Below are positions 25,401 through 37,700 of a stretch of DNA of 64,000 nucleotides, one piece after another. Under the pieces are notes generated by a model. It was not told the DNA's origin and did not search any database. It saw only the letters and a list, made by a program, of their open reading frames with translations. How positions within the stretch are numbered: position 1 is the first letter of the stretch; every line of letters starts with the position of its first letter. Source of the DNA: Sclerodactyla briareus (taxonomy: Eukaryota; Echinodermata; Holothuroidea; Dendrochirotida; Sclerodactylidae); the NCBI GenBank assembly GCA_026419785.1, contig JAODTK010005668.1, positions 1 through 64,000 of the forward strand, read 5' to 3'. The translations under genes and the position numbers were made by a program.

Positions 25401-27640
25401 TTGTAAGGCTTTAAGGCAACCCAGGGGGTGGACTGGTCCTTATAGACATTATAAGTTTGATACCACTCACTCGAAGTCGGCTATGGTGTTGAGTAACTTC
25501 GTCAAAAACACCTGAGAACGACGTGAACAAATATGGTTCGCCACATTCTTATGTTGGAATACGATCTCCAAGGATGACTCAAGGACGAGCATCTTTGTCA
25601 CCTGAGGAATAATACTTGTGCGTGCTGCAACCGGGGCCCCAGTTCCGACCGGCAACCAATCGCTCTGAAATTAGGGGCACGAAAATAGATGTGCAACCTT
25701 TTCGGCCGTAGAGGCCGTTAGAATTGGCCACATACCTGGGTTATACCACAGGCGACACTGTGCCTCGCTAGGCCCGGGTGCTATCAGTCGATCCCTCGAA
25801 CGGGACTCTCAAAGTTAGAAAAGTACACCAGCTTAAGACACCCCCACGGCACATTATATATTATATTTATATATATAATATATATATATATACATTATAT
25901 ATGACACACCTAAAGGATTAGGAGCTGGAAATATGACTTAGGCAATGTGTATGGTGCTACAGAAAATGACGACTATGCAGTGAAACATACAAACATACAT
26001 ACTGTAGATGTGTATACCTTACATACAACATATAAGTTTATATACTATATATATATATATATATAGATATATATATATATATATATATAGGCCACTGTAC
26101 ATGGCCTAATAAATTGCACCATCAGAGGCTATATAATAACCTGCGCTTTCTTCCTCTTGTCCAAAAAAGGGAGACTAAAACCAAATACTAACGGAAAAAA
26201 GTGGGAGCCAATTCACAGTTCATTGTCTCTGTCACCATGATGACCAAGGAACGAATGACATGTGTCTGGGACTGACCACCTCCATATCCCTAGCTATACA
26301 TTAAGATTGGTTTAAAAATTGGTATAGACTGTTAACATCGCTGATATGCAGCAGCGTTCGCAGCAGCGTGCGGGTGAACACACTGTATATAGTCTTTTTC
26401 ATGCAATTAGTATTATACGATATGGAAATCCTCGTTTTTAATGGCGAGAGGCCGTAGTGTCACCACCGGTAATCGTGCAACCCACACGGAGTAGTTGTAG
26501 TCTACACGCATAGCTGCCGTTGCACTCGGTCCATGATCGTTTCAGCTAATGAACTTCGAGAAACCCCGCCATGGGGGCTGGCCTCGTATGATTCAACCGA
26601 TCCCGAGGCGGACCATCATACGTGATGGTCTCTGAATAGTTGCACACGCACCGTAAATGAGCAAACTGAACCGGCGGGTATGGTAATATTTCACTTAGAC
26701 CGCCGACAGGCACGAATGTCTCCCGACTCTGGGTAACCCCTTATACTAACCTGTATCGATCACGTTATCCGTAGGTGGGCGATCCACTTGGCCGATTACC
26801 GAGGGAAAGTCCATAAATCAAATTGCTTCAACACGATGCGATCAGAATAATCGTCCATATTCCTGATCTCAACATTCACAAACACTCCACAACATTGAGG
26901 CTAATAACTTGGTCCCAGGCCCGGCCCACGCTACTTGCGTGAGTCATCTTGGCGATTATCATTGCTTTCACTGGTTGGCAGCTCTTCTTTTGAATGAAGC
27001 TCCTTGCGAAGATGGGATTTTCCTTCCCTTATTACAACTAATCCATATAGGGTTTCGCGGTTGGTGTCACACATTGATGAGTAATGAGGTCACCCAATAA
27101 ACCAGAGCTGCAGACCGACGGAGTAAGACACGGTCGATCACGTATTTAACAATCTGTTTACGTGAGTAGCCGACGTTACACATTGCTTTGGATACCGAGC
27201 TAATCGGTATTTGGCCGCTAAACACCATCGCGAATTTTGGCAGTGGGCCTTACCTTTCGGCAGCCTTAACAGGAATTAATTTAATATGGTTCCAGGGTCC
27301 ATTCCCGCTCCTAATGTCGTTCCATTGCCGATCACCGATTGATCCTGGCTTCTGGTGATTCAATGAACTCGGCTTTGCGCGCTAGGTTTTTCAAAAGTCA
27401 TTAATCTGGCCAATTTTGGATGGTAATTGTGTTTGGCTCGCGGTTCCGACTCGCCGTTCGGAGGACTGTTTTCTTGCCGCACGAGGCTGAACATAACCCG
27501 GCTGTTCAATCACTCCCGGACCGGAGTAGGCCTACCTGGCCTTCGGTTTTTATTTCCGACAATTCAATACAGCTTCGGCTGGTTCAACTGCCCGTTTGAA
27601 GAGTCCGTAAAAATACCCGACCAGCTGGCCCGTTCTCACC
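22450..27640. other. Interior of the 7 kb block, no gene identified
   Basis: Several moderate ORFs exist (for example 23516-23851 plus, 24206-24484 minus) but none matches a family I can name. (TA)n microsatellites lie at 25856-25905 and 26040-26092. A 26 bp near-palindrome lies at 25318-25343. GC content rises steadily toward 27.6 kb. Confidence 0.4.
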
Positions 27641-27779
27641 ACTCTCCTCCCTCACGTGGGCCCGTTTTGGCTTCCTGCAGGTAATCATAATCCGTCCCAC
27701 TACGCAGTTCCTAGCTCCTCATTTTTCCCGTTTCGGTTTCCGGCTACTTGGCATTGTTTTTTGTTTTGTTTTTCATTTC

Positions 27780-28500
27780 GGTTCGGCCCCGCGGTTTCCG
27801 GCCACGGGATATGCTCGAACAACTTCCAGCTATTTCCCCTCTCGCTCCGGTTCGGTTTCCGGTCCCAGCACGGAATATACCCGGTCTGGCTCCCCGGTCT
27901 CTCTGCCCTCATGTGTCCCGGCACGGATTTACCTGACCGGCTCTTCGGTTCTTTCCTGGATCCCGGCTCGTAATATCCCGACCGGCCTCTCGTGACGGGG
28001 ATACACCCGCCCGGTTTCTGGCTCTCTATCTACTCGGCTCTCTGCACACGGAATACACCCACTGCTCCCGGCATGGGAATATACCCGACCGGCTCTCGGC
28101 TCTTTTTCTGGTTCGACTCCCGGCTCCCGGCTCTTTTTCTGGTTCGACTCCCGGCTCCCGGCTCTTTTTCTGGTTCGACTCCCGGCTCCCGGCTCTTTTT
28201 CTGGTTCGACTCCCGGCTCCCGGCTCTTTTTCTGGTTCGACTCCCGGCTCCCGGCCACGGGGAATAAACCCGACCGGCTCCCGGCTTCTTGGCCCTTCTT
28301 TTTCTGGCCGGTGACCTCCCGCTCCCCGGCACGGGGATATACCTACCCGGGCTCCCAGCTCTCGCTCTTTTTCTGGCTCGACTCCCGGCTCCCGGCACGG
28401 GGAATACTCGACCGGCTCCCGGCTCTCGGGCTCTTTTTTCTGGCCCCGGCTCCCGGTCGGGGATATCCCGACCGCTCCCAGCTCCCACTTTTTCTTTGCG
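27780..28500 (+). repeat. GC-rich pyrimidine-skewed minisatellite with perfect 30 bp core
   Basis: The core at about 28103-28252 is five nearly identical 30 bp units of GGCTCTTTTTCTGGTTCGAC followed by TCCCGGCTCC. On both sides are longer diverged units containing CACGGGGATATACCCGACCG. The high local uniformity contrasts with the divergent flanks and suggests recent expansion or gene conversion. Confidence 0.85.
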
Positions 28501-28524
28501 TTTTCTTTCTCTCTCTCCTCTCTC

Positions 28525-28680
28525 TCTGACTCGACCGGGTCGATCCCCTCGGGAGGGGGGACCCGATCTCCCTTGCAACGAAGGCCACCATCTGGCCATC
28601 TTTATTCTCGCGCACTCCACGTTGTCTCGATCCAAGACTACCGGGTCGAATCCCTCGGGAGAGGGGACCCGATCCCCCCT
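28525..28680 (+). repeat. Pair of ~45 bp repeats ~110 bp apart
   Basis: ACCGGGTCGATCCCCTCGGG...GGGACCCGATC (from 28534) and ACCGGGTCGAATCCCTCGGG...GGGACCCGATC (from 28639). Each is also internally self-complementary (GGGTCG/CGACCC-type arms). Confidence 0.6.
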
Positions 28681-29205
28681 GCATGGCACCCATCTGTCTC
28701 TGACTTCAACTGGGGGCCCTGGTACATAATTCCCCTTAATCGAACTGGTATAAGTCCCGTGCTGGAGAACTACTCCACAGCTCGACAAGAATTCGAGTGA
28801 TTCTACCGAGAAAGGCTCTGATTATGAAAAAATAATTAATAGCAGAGTCAAACACGATCCGGTGACACGTAATCAAATGAGCTCTCAATAGCGTTAGGCT
28901 ATATACCAAGATATAACGTTAAGGTAACTTGTGAAACAAGCCTGGAGTCACGTACCTAAGCAACCGGTCTTAGCCGGTTATGCTATTCTCTCTTAGGCTA
29001 TGGTTTAAACGCTACAAATTCACGAAAAGAGATTCAACAAATTTCCCATCATCGCAATTAAGTTAAAACGACATGATGACGACACAATCCACCAAGAACC
29101 CTCTCTAAAGTTCGAAAAGCGTAGATTGTCCAACGTCAACTTGCCAGTAATAAAAAATAGGTCAGCAATATCACTCCAAATCCGGTACCTTGTACTTGAT
29201 GCGGC

Positions 29206-29320
29206 TGCATAAAAACGGAATGGCGGGGTGACCTCTGTGCTTCAAGAACATGGCAGGATTCCGCGTAGCTGTAGGCTAGAGTACTGCAGATGTCAGTGGA
29301 AAAGGTAAGTGCCATTGCGC
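29206..29320 (-). repeat. Right inverted repeat arm
   Basis: Reverse complement of the arm at 22333-22446; it ends outward with AAGGTAAGTGCCATTGCGC. Confidence 0.7.
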
Positions 29321-29639
29321 AAATAAATGACCATTTCAGCCAAAAAACACCAATAGATGACCTTCACCTCAAGTCCCTGAACAATCCGTAGATAGCATTG
29401 GCCCCGGTAATACTAACTAACTTTCATGATTATCCGACTTGAACTTCAGGAGCATAAGCATCCTGTACAATTTTCCCAAAATGGCCTCTGACCCAGTCTG
29501 GAACACCTCAGTTGACCCTGGACTTGAACAAACAGCAAATGGACGCGACAGAAGGCCTCAGATTGCAACCTTAACCAGGGCATCACATGGAGTAGCATTC
29601 ACTATATACACAACAGGCCCAACAGCAGAGATACTGTAG

Positions 29640-30250
29640 AAAGCTGCCATAAAAACAGTCTGTTTGTCAGTTCCAATTAAGGACAATTGAGGCTTGGAAT
29701 CACAGAGGTTATATCTGACGAATGGAAAAAGTACCTATTGGTCCAAACCCCATTTCATACAAGTCCTATGTGGAGGTAGTGGCCTTCAAAGATTGGTCCA
29801 TTATGCAGAGAAAATTGTGCGGAGAATTCCCAATTGGGCCATAACGCATGAGGTCATACTTGGACAAACCGCGGAAGTTAGTTTTGTGATTTATTGTTTC
29901 ATTTTGTTAGGTAAGTCAACATTTAGCCAGCAGTTTGTTGGCGTCTCTCAACAACGTAAATCTCAACACTACCACCAACCACGACAGTAAATCATTTTCC
30001 CATAGACTAAATGCTTTTTGAAATTAAAAATAATGTATGAATTTCAATAGAAACAAAAGATCGTTTGCGTAGTTGTGCAAGTATGACATCAAATATTATT
30101 GCATGATGGGATGCTTATAATCTTGTGACAACTCACATTTACAAACTTCAAATGACTGGTAACGGAAAGTCGTATTGTTTGGACTGACTCATGCAGTTTT
30201 TCGCCCAGCGATAGTTAGCCTTGTTATAATCATCTGCAGTGTCTTTAATG
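29640..30250 (+). repeat. Dispersed ~0.7-1 kb repeat, copy 1
   Basis: It is similar to 36000-36720. Shared blocks: CATAACGCATGAGGTCA, TTGGACAAACCG-GGAAGTT, TTTCCCATAGACTAA, TAACGGAAAGTC, CAGTTTTTCGCC. Upstream, 29320-29640 holds no gene I can support. Confidence 0.6.
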
Positions 30251-30256
30251 TCTTAC

Positions 30257-30467
30257 ATTAGAAACCTTCCATGATAGATTCTCAGCATAAAACCCTTCCC
30301 TCTCAGCTCCATGAGAGAAGAGCTTCCAGAGCTTTGACCGCATAGCATCAGGGAGAATGCTCTCTGTGTCAGACATCCTGGGGTGAGAAAACTCTCCCTC
30401 ACGGCCCACGTCTTCTAACTGAAATCTGTGCTTGTTGACTTCTTAAAAGTTGTTGCCAGTAGGGCAT
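30257..30467 (-). CDS. WDR37: First coding exon of a WDR37-like protein
   Basis: On the minus strand a good acceptor (TTGTATTTTTCTACAG, ending at 30470) is followed two bases later by an ATG at 30467-30465 and ~70 codons, ending at the donor GTAAGA (30256-30251). The middle reads cleanly as SHPRMSDTESILPDAMRSK, LWKLF, then a glutamate/arginine-rich stretch with YAENLSWK. This order (MPT start, basic Ser/Arg tract, LPxxxRSxLxxLF, EREF, LYxENL) matches the N-terminal coiled-coil segment of WDR37, a WD40-repeat protein that partners PACS proteins. The acceptor just upstream of the ATG implies a 5' UTR intron. Small one-base shifts break the N-terminal part, most likely assembly error. No WD40 exons are recognised at lower coordinates within the window. 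Another protein with a similar coiled coil cannot be excluded. Confidence 0.6.
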
Positions 30468-30849
30468 GTCTGTAGAAAAATACAAGAATACAGCCTCAAA
30501 AATCAATAAACTCAAACAATTCAAGTCCATAGTAACCAGTCGCCAAACAGTTGCAGAGATATATTTTTAGATTAATCCTGCCAAGCCCTGACACCCTGGA
30601 TGATAATGATATTAAGAGATAGGATTCGGGTTTATAGTCCTGTAATAAAGCCAGAGTCTCTTCACACGCCTAGCGATTAATCCCCCTGGTCATTGGTAAC
30701 GTTGATAAAGACCTGCCGCATTCACCCCGAGTGCACATTCGCTCCACAACCTACTTAACAATCCGGGGCAGTCAACACGCAGCGCCTATACGATTGAAAA
30801 AACCCTTCTGAATTGTAATTGGAAACCACTTCCTGAATTGGCACATCTA

Positions 30850-30870
30850 CCCCCCCCCCCCCCCCCCCCC
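30850..30870 (+). repeat. Poly-C run
   Basis: About 20 C with one interruption, then TCCCC. It is a low-complexity tract in the non-coding stretch 30480-30990. Confidence 0.7.
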
Positions 30871-30999
30871 TCCCCTGTAAGAAAGAGAGACACCCATACT
30901 GGTCATTTGACTGTTGACAAACACAGCCATCGAGTCACACTCGCCACTGACACCACACTACAAGTCCGATGTGGATGCTTAAAATCTCTTATCTCATGC

Positions 31000-31700
31000 A
31001 AGGAACCAACTAGAGCACCAATGGTGCTGTAGCTTCAAAATGCACAATGTACTAAGATGCATGTACCTGTACCAATTATGTGATAAATGTTCAAGATCAC
31101 ATGAGGCATAGGAGGCAGTTTCAAACAATAGCCTACAGTGCTCCTGCAATGACTTTTGACTCTGATTTTCATATGGCCAGCAGTCAATAAGCATTCCACA
31201 TGATGGGCCCACGGGCCCACACTGGGCATTGGGTCCTGCATACCTGGGCACCCTGAATGTATGGCTTAGTAACCACCCGTATGACCGAACATCAGGCACT
31301 GTGCATCAGAATTTGTAGGGAGTCTAGGTGAACAAGATTTTGTGGTATTTCACATAAAGGGCCCTTGGGCCCAAAACTCATGAACACCCCAATTGGCCTC
31401 TACCCGAGAACCATTAAGTGTAATTGAGAAACTCAATGAAGCTTGTGGGAGGAGAATGGTGCATTTCACGGTTACCATTGTAAGGAAATTGCATACACGG
31501 CTATCGCCAAAAAAGTGTCCGCCTGGGGTCGTGATCAGTGGTTTCCATTATTCCTATAACACAAACAACCCCAAAACTAGTTCTGCAGACCATTGTCAGT
31601 CAAAGGTACTACGGCGCGACCATCATTATGACCGAACATCAGCACTGTACACTATAAATTGTTAGAAGGAGATGCATTTTGAAATTCTACACAAATGACT
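31000..31700 (+). repeat. GGGCCC-rich dispersed repeat, second locus
   Basis: It carries GGGCCCACACTGGGCATTGG, TATGACCGAACATCAGGCAC, GGGCCCTTGGGCCCAAAACT and TTAGAAGGAGATGCATTTTG, as at 21590-22325. Confidence 0.65.
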
Positions 31701-31853
31701 ATATTGCCAAATTAATGCCTTTGACCTGAAAAAAAAAAAAACTACACAAAGGTCAAACATGTCCCATGGGTCAATATGAACATTGTGTCCAATTGGTCAT
31801 ACATTCATCACAGAATAACTGTTTGGGAGCCAAAAAGGCAATTGTTGGCAGGC

Positions 31854-31861
31854 AGACAGAC

Positions 31862-31894
<33 letters not shown>

Positions 31895-31960
31895 GGGAGA
31901 TAGTAGATAGATAGATAGATAGAAATAGATAGATAGGGACAATAGATAGATAGATAGGGT
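31854..31960 (+). repeat. (GATA)n microsatellite
   Basis: GACAGACAGATAGATAGATA and further GATA units, with a short interruption at 31890-31905. Confidence 0.9.
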
Positions 31961-31964
31961 GACA

Positions 31965-34900
31965 TGCAGATTCCAATAGCTCAACCAGTTGGTGATTTGA
32001 GCTAAAAAATTGCAGCATTTTGAGTAAATCTATTTGTTAAAACTCACATGAGGTTGTTTTTTGATCTTCGAAACAGCCTACGTACCAGGAAGTCCTACTG
32101 TTTGGACCCATCCCTTTTGCCTCTTAGCGGATACCACTCATCGATTCTCCGTTTTAGCGATTTTAGAATTGGGTTGAAGTTTAAAAGCAGATCTTCGGAA
32201 CAATGCCCAAATTTGTAGGTAGCCTAGGTCAGGCATGGGGAAAACACTTTACAAAACAATTTACTTAGGCATAGAACACTTGACACTCAGAGAGATTGGA
32301 CAGTAATTTTTAACATCAGACCTGGAAACTTTCTTAGGAATAGGGGCCGTGTTAGCGCTAAGAAATAATGTTTGGGAGGGGGAATTCCATCGCAAGAATT
32401 TGTTTTGGGAGGATTTTTCAAAATCTAGGAGGCAATTTATCTTCCGGCCATTTTCGCACAAGTTCCCTCAAGAAGTTCGGGCAGCACAAAGACTAATTTA
32501 ATAAACGAAAACCTAAGAACTGCCCTGTGGTAACGAACTATACTATCGGCCCTTACAATACCTAACTCAAGCCACTCTTAATACGCCTACTATACTGGTT
32601 TGGTCATGGAACCTAAATACCTGGTATCTGAGACTATTTTCAAAATCCTACAACACCGAAAAAGGTACCATATCCAACCGAAAGGCACATCTTTCATTGC
32701 AATTTTTTTTCTGATCCTCATTTTATGTTGTCATATAGTATTGCAGGAAAAATGTACAAATCTAACTAATCATCATCCAATTCCAGAGGGGTCGGAAATG
32801 CTGTTGAATTTGCCATCACTTTGTTACATGAGCCCAGATCAGCCTAAAAACTAAAATCCACTGTCTGAAGACACCTCATGAAAATGTGCTTCAGACTTGG
32901 TGAAAAGTATTAATTACTAAACCCATTTACATGTCTTGTCCCAACCATTGTGATTTATTTGGGGAAAAAATCAGATGATTGAAGTTGTTTACTATGTTAT
33001 TTTTACAGGATTGTACCAGCGCAAATGGTCATATATAATTTGTACTGTGCCAGTTTCTGTGAAATGTTCAACCGAGAAGACACGGGTTGCTCAATAATAT
33101 ACCCAAATGCTGTGGGCATAATGTATTGACTGATTGTTAAACAGTGGTTTTCTCCCATGTCCTGAAACGTTGAACGATGTATGGGCATGCAAACATCGTG
33201 CGTGTGCTAAGAGTGGTGGTAATAACGGTATCGTTTATTATGGTTACTGGTACGCACAGCACCGTTCGTACTCGCAGCACCGACGGCCAAATGCACAATT
33301 ACTATACCGTACTGGCGAGGAAATTACCAGTATTGCATGGCTACCAAATCCTGGGACTAGTATTGAAAATTACCAAAATTCAGTGCTGTATATTTTGCCG
33401 ATCCCAGCAAGACCGGTACATTGCAACTTCATCTGTGATCAGTTAAACTTCATAAAACTGTGCCCCCGTGTTTTGCAAATTGTATTTGAATTAATTGCCG
33501 AATATCCAGCCGATGCGGAATCGCTGCTTCACCCTTATTACTATACCTAACATACAAAGCTTATGTTGATGGCGCACTCGCGCAATGCTGTGCCCTACTT
33601 TTGAGCCCCGCTTGGAACCTGGTCCTCACCCAGTGCTGTTCCGAGCATTCAATGTGCTCCCAATTTCCTACTGCACAACGATACCAAGCCTACGGACCGA
33701 CGGCAACGACCCTCTCGCACACACTTAACCTCGATAGGATTTTCCCATAGACTCTATGATTATCAAGGAGTGGATTTATTTCGATCGTCGGACAAACGAT
33801 ACTGCCAATATCATTGAGTTAGCCTACATTTTTGAATGAAATGAACGTGATCAGTAGATAGTAGGTTGATAAAACAATCATAATGAGTTTAGCATTTTGA
33901 CGTGGTGGTTTTTACGAAATTTAGATCGTGCATTTCCTTGCTAAAATATTCACATTACGTACGTTAGGGCATACTGGTAATTGCAAAATAGCGACCTGTT
34001 TCTGGGGGCCCGGGGATGGGTCTGGTAATATATATGTACGTTCGTATGAAAGAAATTAGTGTATATACTAGTACAATAGGAGTCGACCCTAAGGGACATA
34101 TTAATACCAAAAGCAAAGATAACAAATTGCAAAATGAACGAAAATTACCAGAAGTATTCCCTTGTTGTCGTCTTCTTTCATGATAATTTTGCTCAATGGA
34201 ATAAATCGTTCTTACGAAAGGAGGTTAAAAAAATAGGTGGCGCATCAGCAAAGAATCAGCTTTTCCAATCGTGAGTCGATCACCATGAGAAATTTAGTCC
34301 TTCCACGGCACTGCAAAAACATTTTGAACTGTAACCTGCAATTCTCAACTATTAACACTCTGTCAAACTATCATGGGAAATAGACTATGAAAAACAATTT
34401 TCTGGTTCTTAGGCGAATTTGCCAGGGTGATTCAGCCACTTATAGGGTATAAATTTGTTCTCCCGAAATAGGAACAATGGAATGAGAAATTGTTTTGATG
34501 CAGGTCTACTCAAATTAGACATGTAGAATCGTACCGATCCCGCGCAAAATATTTGTGTTGGAAGCAGGCGATATTCACACGCAGTAGTACAGTATAGTAC
34601 ATAGCGGCGTTTTGCACTACAAAACGGGACGCACTTGATCGACATCCCCACGACCTCGTGCTCGACTTACGATCGGTCACTATACACATGTATCTGGCTG
34701 AGTATAGTAATGCGAGTAGGACCAGCAGTCACCATGCACATGTGGCTGTGTTGCCCATAAAGTAGTGTCTGAATTCTTATCAAACTGAATCGATCGATAT
34801 AGTAACAGCCGCAACCCCTTTATACACACTATTTTTGCATCCCATGGTTGAGAAATTTGTGCGGGAATTTCCCACACAAATTTATTTCTCTGCCGGATTA

Positions 34901-35990
34901 TTGGCTGTGTATGCGGGAGGGGAATCCGTGCCTTAGCTAATATGAACACTGAATAGGGGGTCCGCCCCTAATTACTGTATTAGGTCGAAATCCGAGGCCC
35001 AAAGTAAAAATGGAAGCCCTCGGAACACTCCGACCCAGCTAGTCTAGGACCTTAGGACTAAGTTAGGCCTAAGAGTAATTGACGTACGCATCTCAGGAAC
35101 TCTCAAACGATCTTGCAGTCTGTGTCTCTACTCGGCTCTGGTAGGCTTGTGAAAATTGCGGGTGTGCACCAGTGTAGCCTACCGCACTTTCTCACAGCCT
35201 CAAATCTGACCAAAAACTTGACCAAAAAACTTTCATGAAACTTGACGCACATACTCTTCACGATCACAGCGAAACAATGGCGGATTATTTCCTACAAATA
35301 ATACGATATGAAACTCCATATTTAACTCTTTAAAATCAGGAGAGCCAGACGAATTGTACAGCGACCATCGAAAGGAAATCTTTGTTTGGATTTTAGCCCA
35401 AGGGTCTCCTTTTATTCACAAGCCGATAAGTCGTTGAAATGTTCCAATATGTGTTCCAATGTATTTTAAAGTGAGAATTAGTTCTAATTAATTAGAACAT
35501 CAGCTATTATTTCGAACAATCATACATATCTTATGGGAATATTGACGAAACAGATTGAAACATACACGTATTTTTGGGAGATCGCCAAGTGTTGAAAGCG
35601 TTTATCGCAGGATCATTCCACAAGAACCTAACTCGTTGGAGCTGCTACACAGAGAGCTAGCTGGAGAGTGAGCTGCAGTAGCGGAGAGAGGGGGGGGGGG
35701 GGGGGGGCGGGGAGGCAGTCTGGGACGCGGGTCTAGTTGGGAAATGTAATTTTCTGGATGGGAAATAAGTTCCTCAAGTATGACTACCTAGGGATAGCCC
35801 CTTTGCTAACAACCATCCACCATATTACTTTCAGGCCTGGTACCAACACAGGTAGGAATGAGGAGGGAAGTTGTGGTTTTTCGCATTCCTGGGTAATTTT
35901 TCACGAAATTATTATTTTTTCTTCACAGAGGGAAATAATGCCAAATTCCACTGATTGAGGCTGTTCAACAGCTCGAAGGACGACTGCAGG
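31965..35990. other. Long stretch without a recognised gene
   Basis: It holds scattered AT-rich and repeat-like DNA. The longest ORF, 33134-33550 plus (138 codons), includes QHRSYSQHRRPN and FELIAEYPADAESLL but fits no family I know and has no convincing splice context. A run of ~18 G near 35691-35707 interrupts a GAG-rich stretch. Confidence 0.45.
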
Positions 35991-35999
35991 CTTGAATAC

Positions 36000-36720
36000 A
36001 ACAGAAATTATATCGTGTGAGAATGGAAAACTGTTTGGCTTGGTCCACAACTCCATTTCAATACGATGCCATATTGGAGTTATTGACCTTACAAAGTTTG
36101 GTCAATTCGGCAGATAAATGGGGGGAATACCAAGTGCGCCATAACGCATGACGTCAACACTGGACAAGCCGGGAAGTTGTGTCATAGATTTCAGTTTTCA
36201 TTTTTGAATAACGTCAAACATTTGAGCAGAAGTTCTCTTTCTGTTGTATTTCGCCACCAAAGTATACAGCAGTGACACCTACCAACCCACTTTAGCGATC
36301 CTCTCCCATAGACTAACAAGGCTTTTCGAATTGGAAATAATCGATTGTGTTCCCATGAGAAACACAAAGAATTTGCACAGGGTTACGGTGGCAATTTTGA
36401 TAAAGTGGGCAGATTGTCGTTGGGTGTCGTGTGAGTTGTTGGTTCTGCCGTGCGGGGGGGGGTACGGGGTGCGTTCGGGGGGGTAGAAGGGGGGGGGGCA
36501 TGGGTTAGGGTGGGGGATGACATTATTTATTATTGCAGGATGGGATGATTTTAGACTTGCGCAATTACACATACATAACTGTTCGAAGGACTGTAACTCC
36601 CTAACGGAAAGTCTTATAAACTTCGGGTTTGGAATGACGACATTCAGTTTCTCGCCAACTGGAGCTTTATATATAGCTCTTATAATCTTCCTGCAAGCTG
36701 TCCTTAAAGGCTTGTTGTAA
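36000..36720 (+). repeat. Dispersed ~0.7-1 kb repeat, copy 2, with G-rich insertion
   Basis: It matches 29640-30250 block by block (CATAACGCATGACGTCA, CTGGACAAGCCGGGAAGTT, CTCCCATAGACTAA, TAACGGAAAGTC, CAGTTTCTCGCC). Between the halves, 36449-36515 is strongly G-rich with several GGGG runs and could form a G-quadruplex. Confidence 0.6.
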
Positions 36721-37196
36721 TGCTGGGATCAATATTTGCCCACGAAAATTGGTTATTCCCGGTTTTCAATCAGCTTGCTGCGTAAGTTGTTAATCAGTGT
36801 ACTTGAGCAACTGAATGTAAGATTCTCCGAATATGACTACAAATTCCCTTGTCATTGATGATTGTTCTGATAGTATTGGGAAAAAAAAGACCTCGGAAGT
36901 TTCCTTATTATTGTTTTATAAATCTCAGGGCAACTAACACCTCCATAACTTACAGAAAAAGTTGATTTTTTCAAGCGAATAGTGGCTATACACTGTACAG
37001 ATTAGCAGAGCAGCTGATGGTTTGAGTGTGACAACACGCACCACTTCACGTTCGAAACAAACATCGATGGCTCCCCCCCAAAATTGGAAATAAGGGTAAC
37101 AAGAATTATTTCAAATTTACCGTAGTAACATCGGCTCGAAGTTCGCTGATCAGCTTTAGAACATATGAGTGATATGAATTTCCTGTAAGCGCCCCC

Positions 37197-37700
37197 AGTG
37201 TCTCGCCTGGTTTGCGCGATCCAAGTGTTCCCATAAATAGTCACCATGCAAACAATTACAAGGCCATTTAAAATGATGTTGCTTCAAGATTTTGGATTAG
37301 CATTTAACACCCCTACTAATCAGGATCAATTTCAAATTCGCTAAGACTGATAGTGACAATGTCTGACAAAGAAGTATAAGTTTTGTGGAAATGTGACTAG
37401 CTTGCCTAAATATGCAGATTAAACGCACTCTTCCAACTTCCTATTGACCCATTTGCTCACTTCACATATCCCAGGACCACACGTATACATTCATGGGAAT
37501 TCAACAAACTTGAACATTTGCATGAATTGGAAGCAATTTATACATACTGCAGAGCCCCTTTGACTCGATCAAGTTAACATTTTGGGGGACTAAACTAAGG
37601 TAGACCATACCAATCAAGCGTCAAGAAAATCGAAACTAAACTTTGAAATTTGGAAACACCATGCGAAATAGACACACTGAATGAACTCCAGGTCTCCAGG
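37197..37700 (+). mobile_element. GTCTCGCCTG-ended element, partial third copy
   Basis: It opens GTGTCTCGCCTGGTTTGCGC, followed by TAGTCACCATGCAAAC and AATTACAAGGC as in the copy at 17778, then the TATGCAGATT and GACCCATT blocks. No hairpin right end was found. Confidence 0.5.

Larger units (their letters stand above)
22333..29320. mobile_element. 7 kb block bounded by ~113 bp inverted repeats (class uncertain, possibly a DIRS-like fossil)
   Basis: The left arm (22333-22446) and right arm (29206-29320) are reverse complements with roughly 85-90% agreement: TGACATCTGCAGTAC, TAGCCTAC, CGGAATC, TTAGCACAGAGGT and CACCCCGCCATTCCGTTT all recur inverted. Near 23328-23375 a short palindrome (GCAGATGTC, ACTTACCTTGTACC, GACATCTGCAG) repeats the outer parts of both arms, as the internal complementary region of a DIRS element would. 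I cannot recognise reverse transcriptase or recombinase with confidence, so class remains open. If it is an element it is old and broken. Confidence 0.45.

Noticed and set aside
28639-28665. GGGTCGAATCCC taken as a tRNA B box
   Set aside because: No A box, no anticodon hairpin, and the string belongs to a duplicated GC-rich repeat.
28030-28788. 252-codon minus-strand ORF, the longest open frame of the window, rich in RKRAGSRESNQK-type repeats
   Set aside because: It is the translation of the 30 bp minisatellite, whose length is a multiple of three, so several frames stay open on both strands. No domain or splice context is visible.
22333-29320. Polinton or other large self-synthesising element
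   Set aside because: Too short, arms only ~113 bp, and no DNA polymerase, integrase or capsid-like protein was recognised.
31771-32018. Overlapping minus-strand ORFs with SIYLSIYLS repeats
   Set aside because: Translation of a (GATA)n microsatellite.
33134-33550. 138-codon plus-strand ORF
   Set aside because: Open but without a known domain; flanks show no splice sites or repeats that would support a gene.
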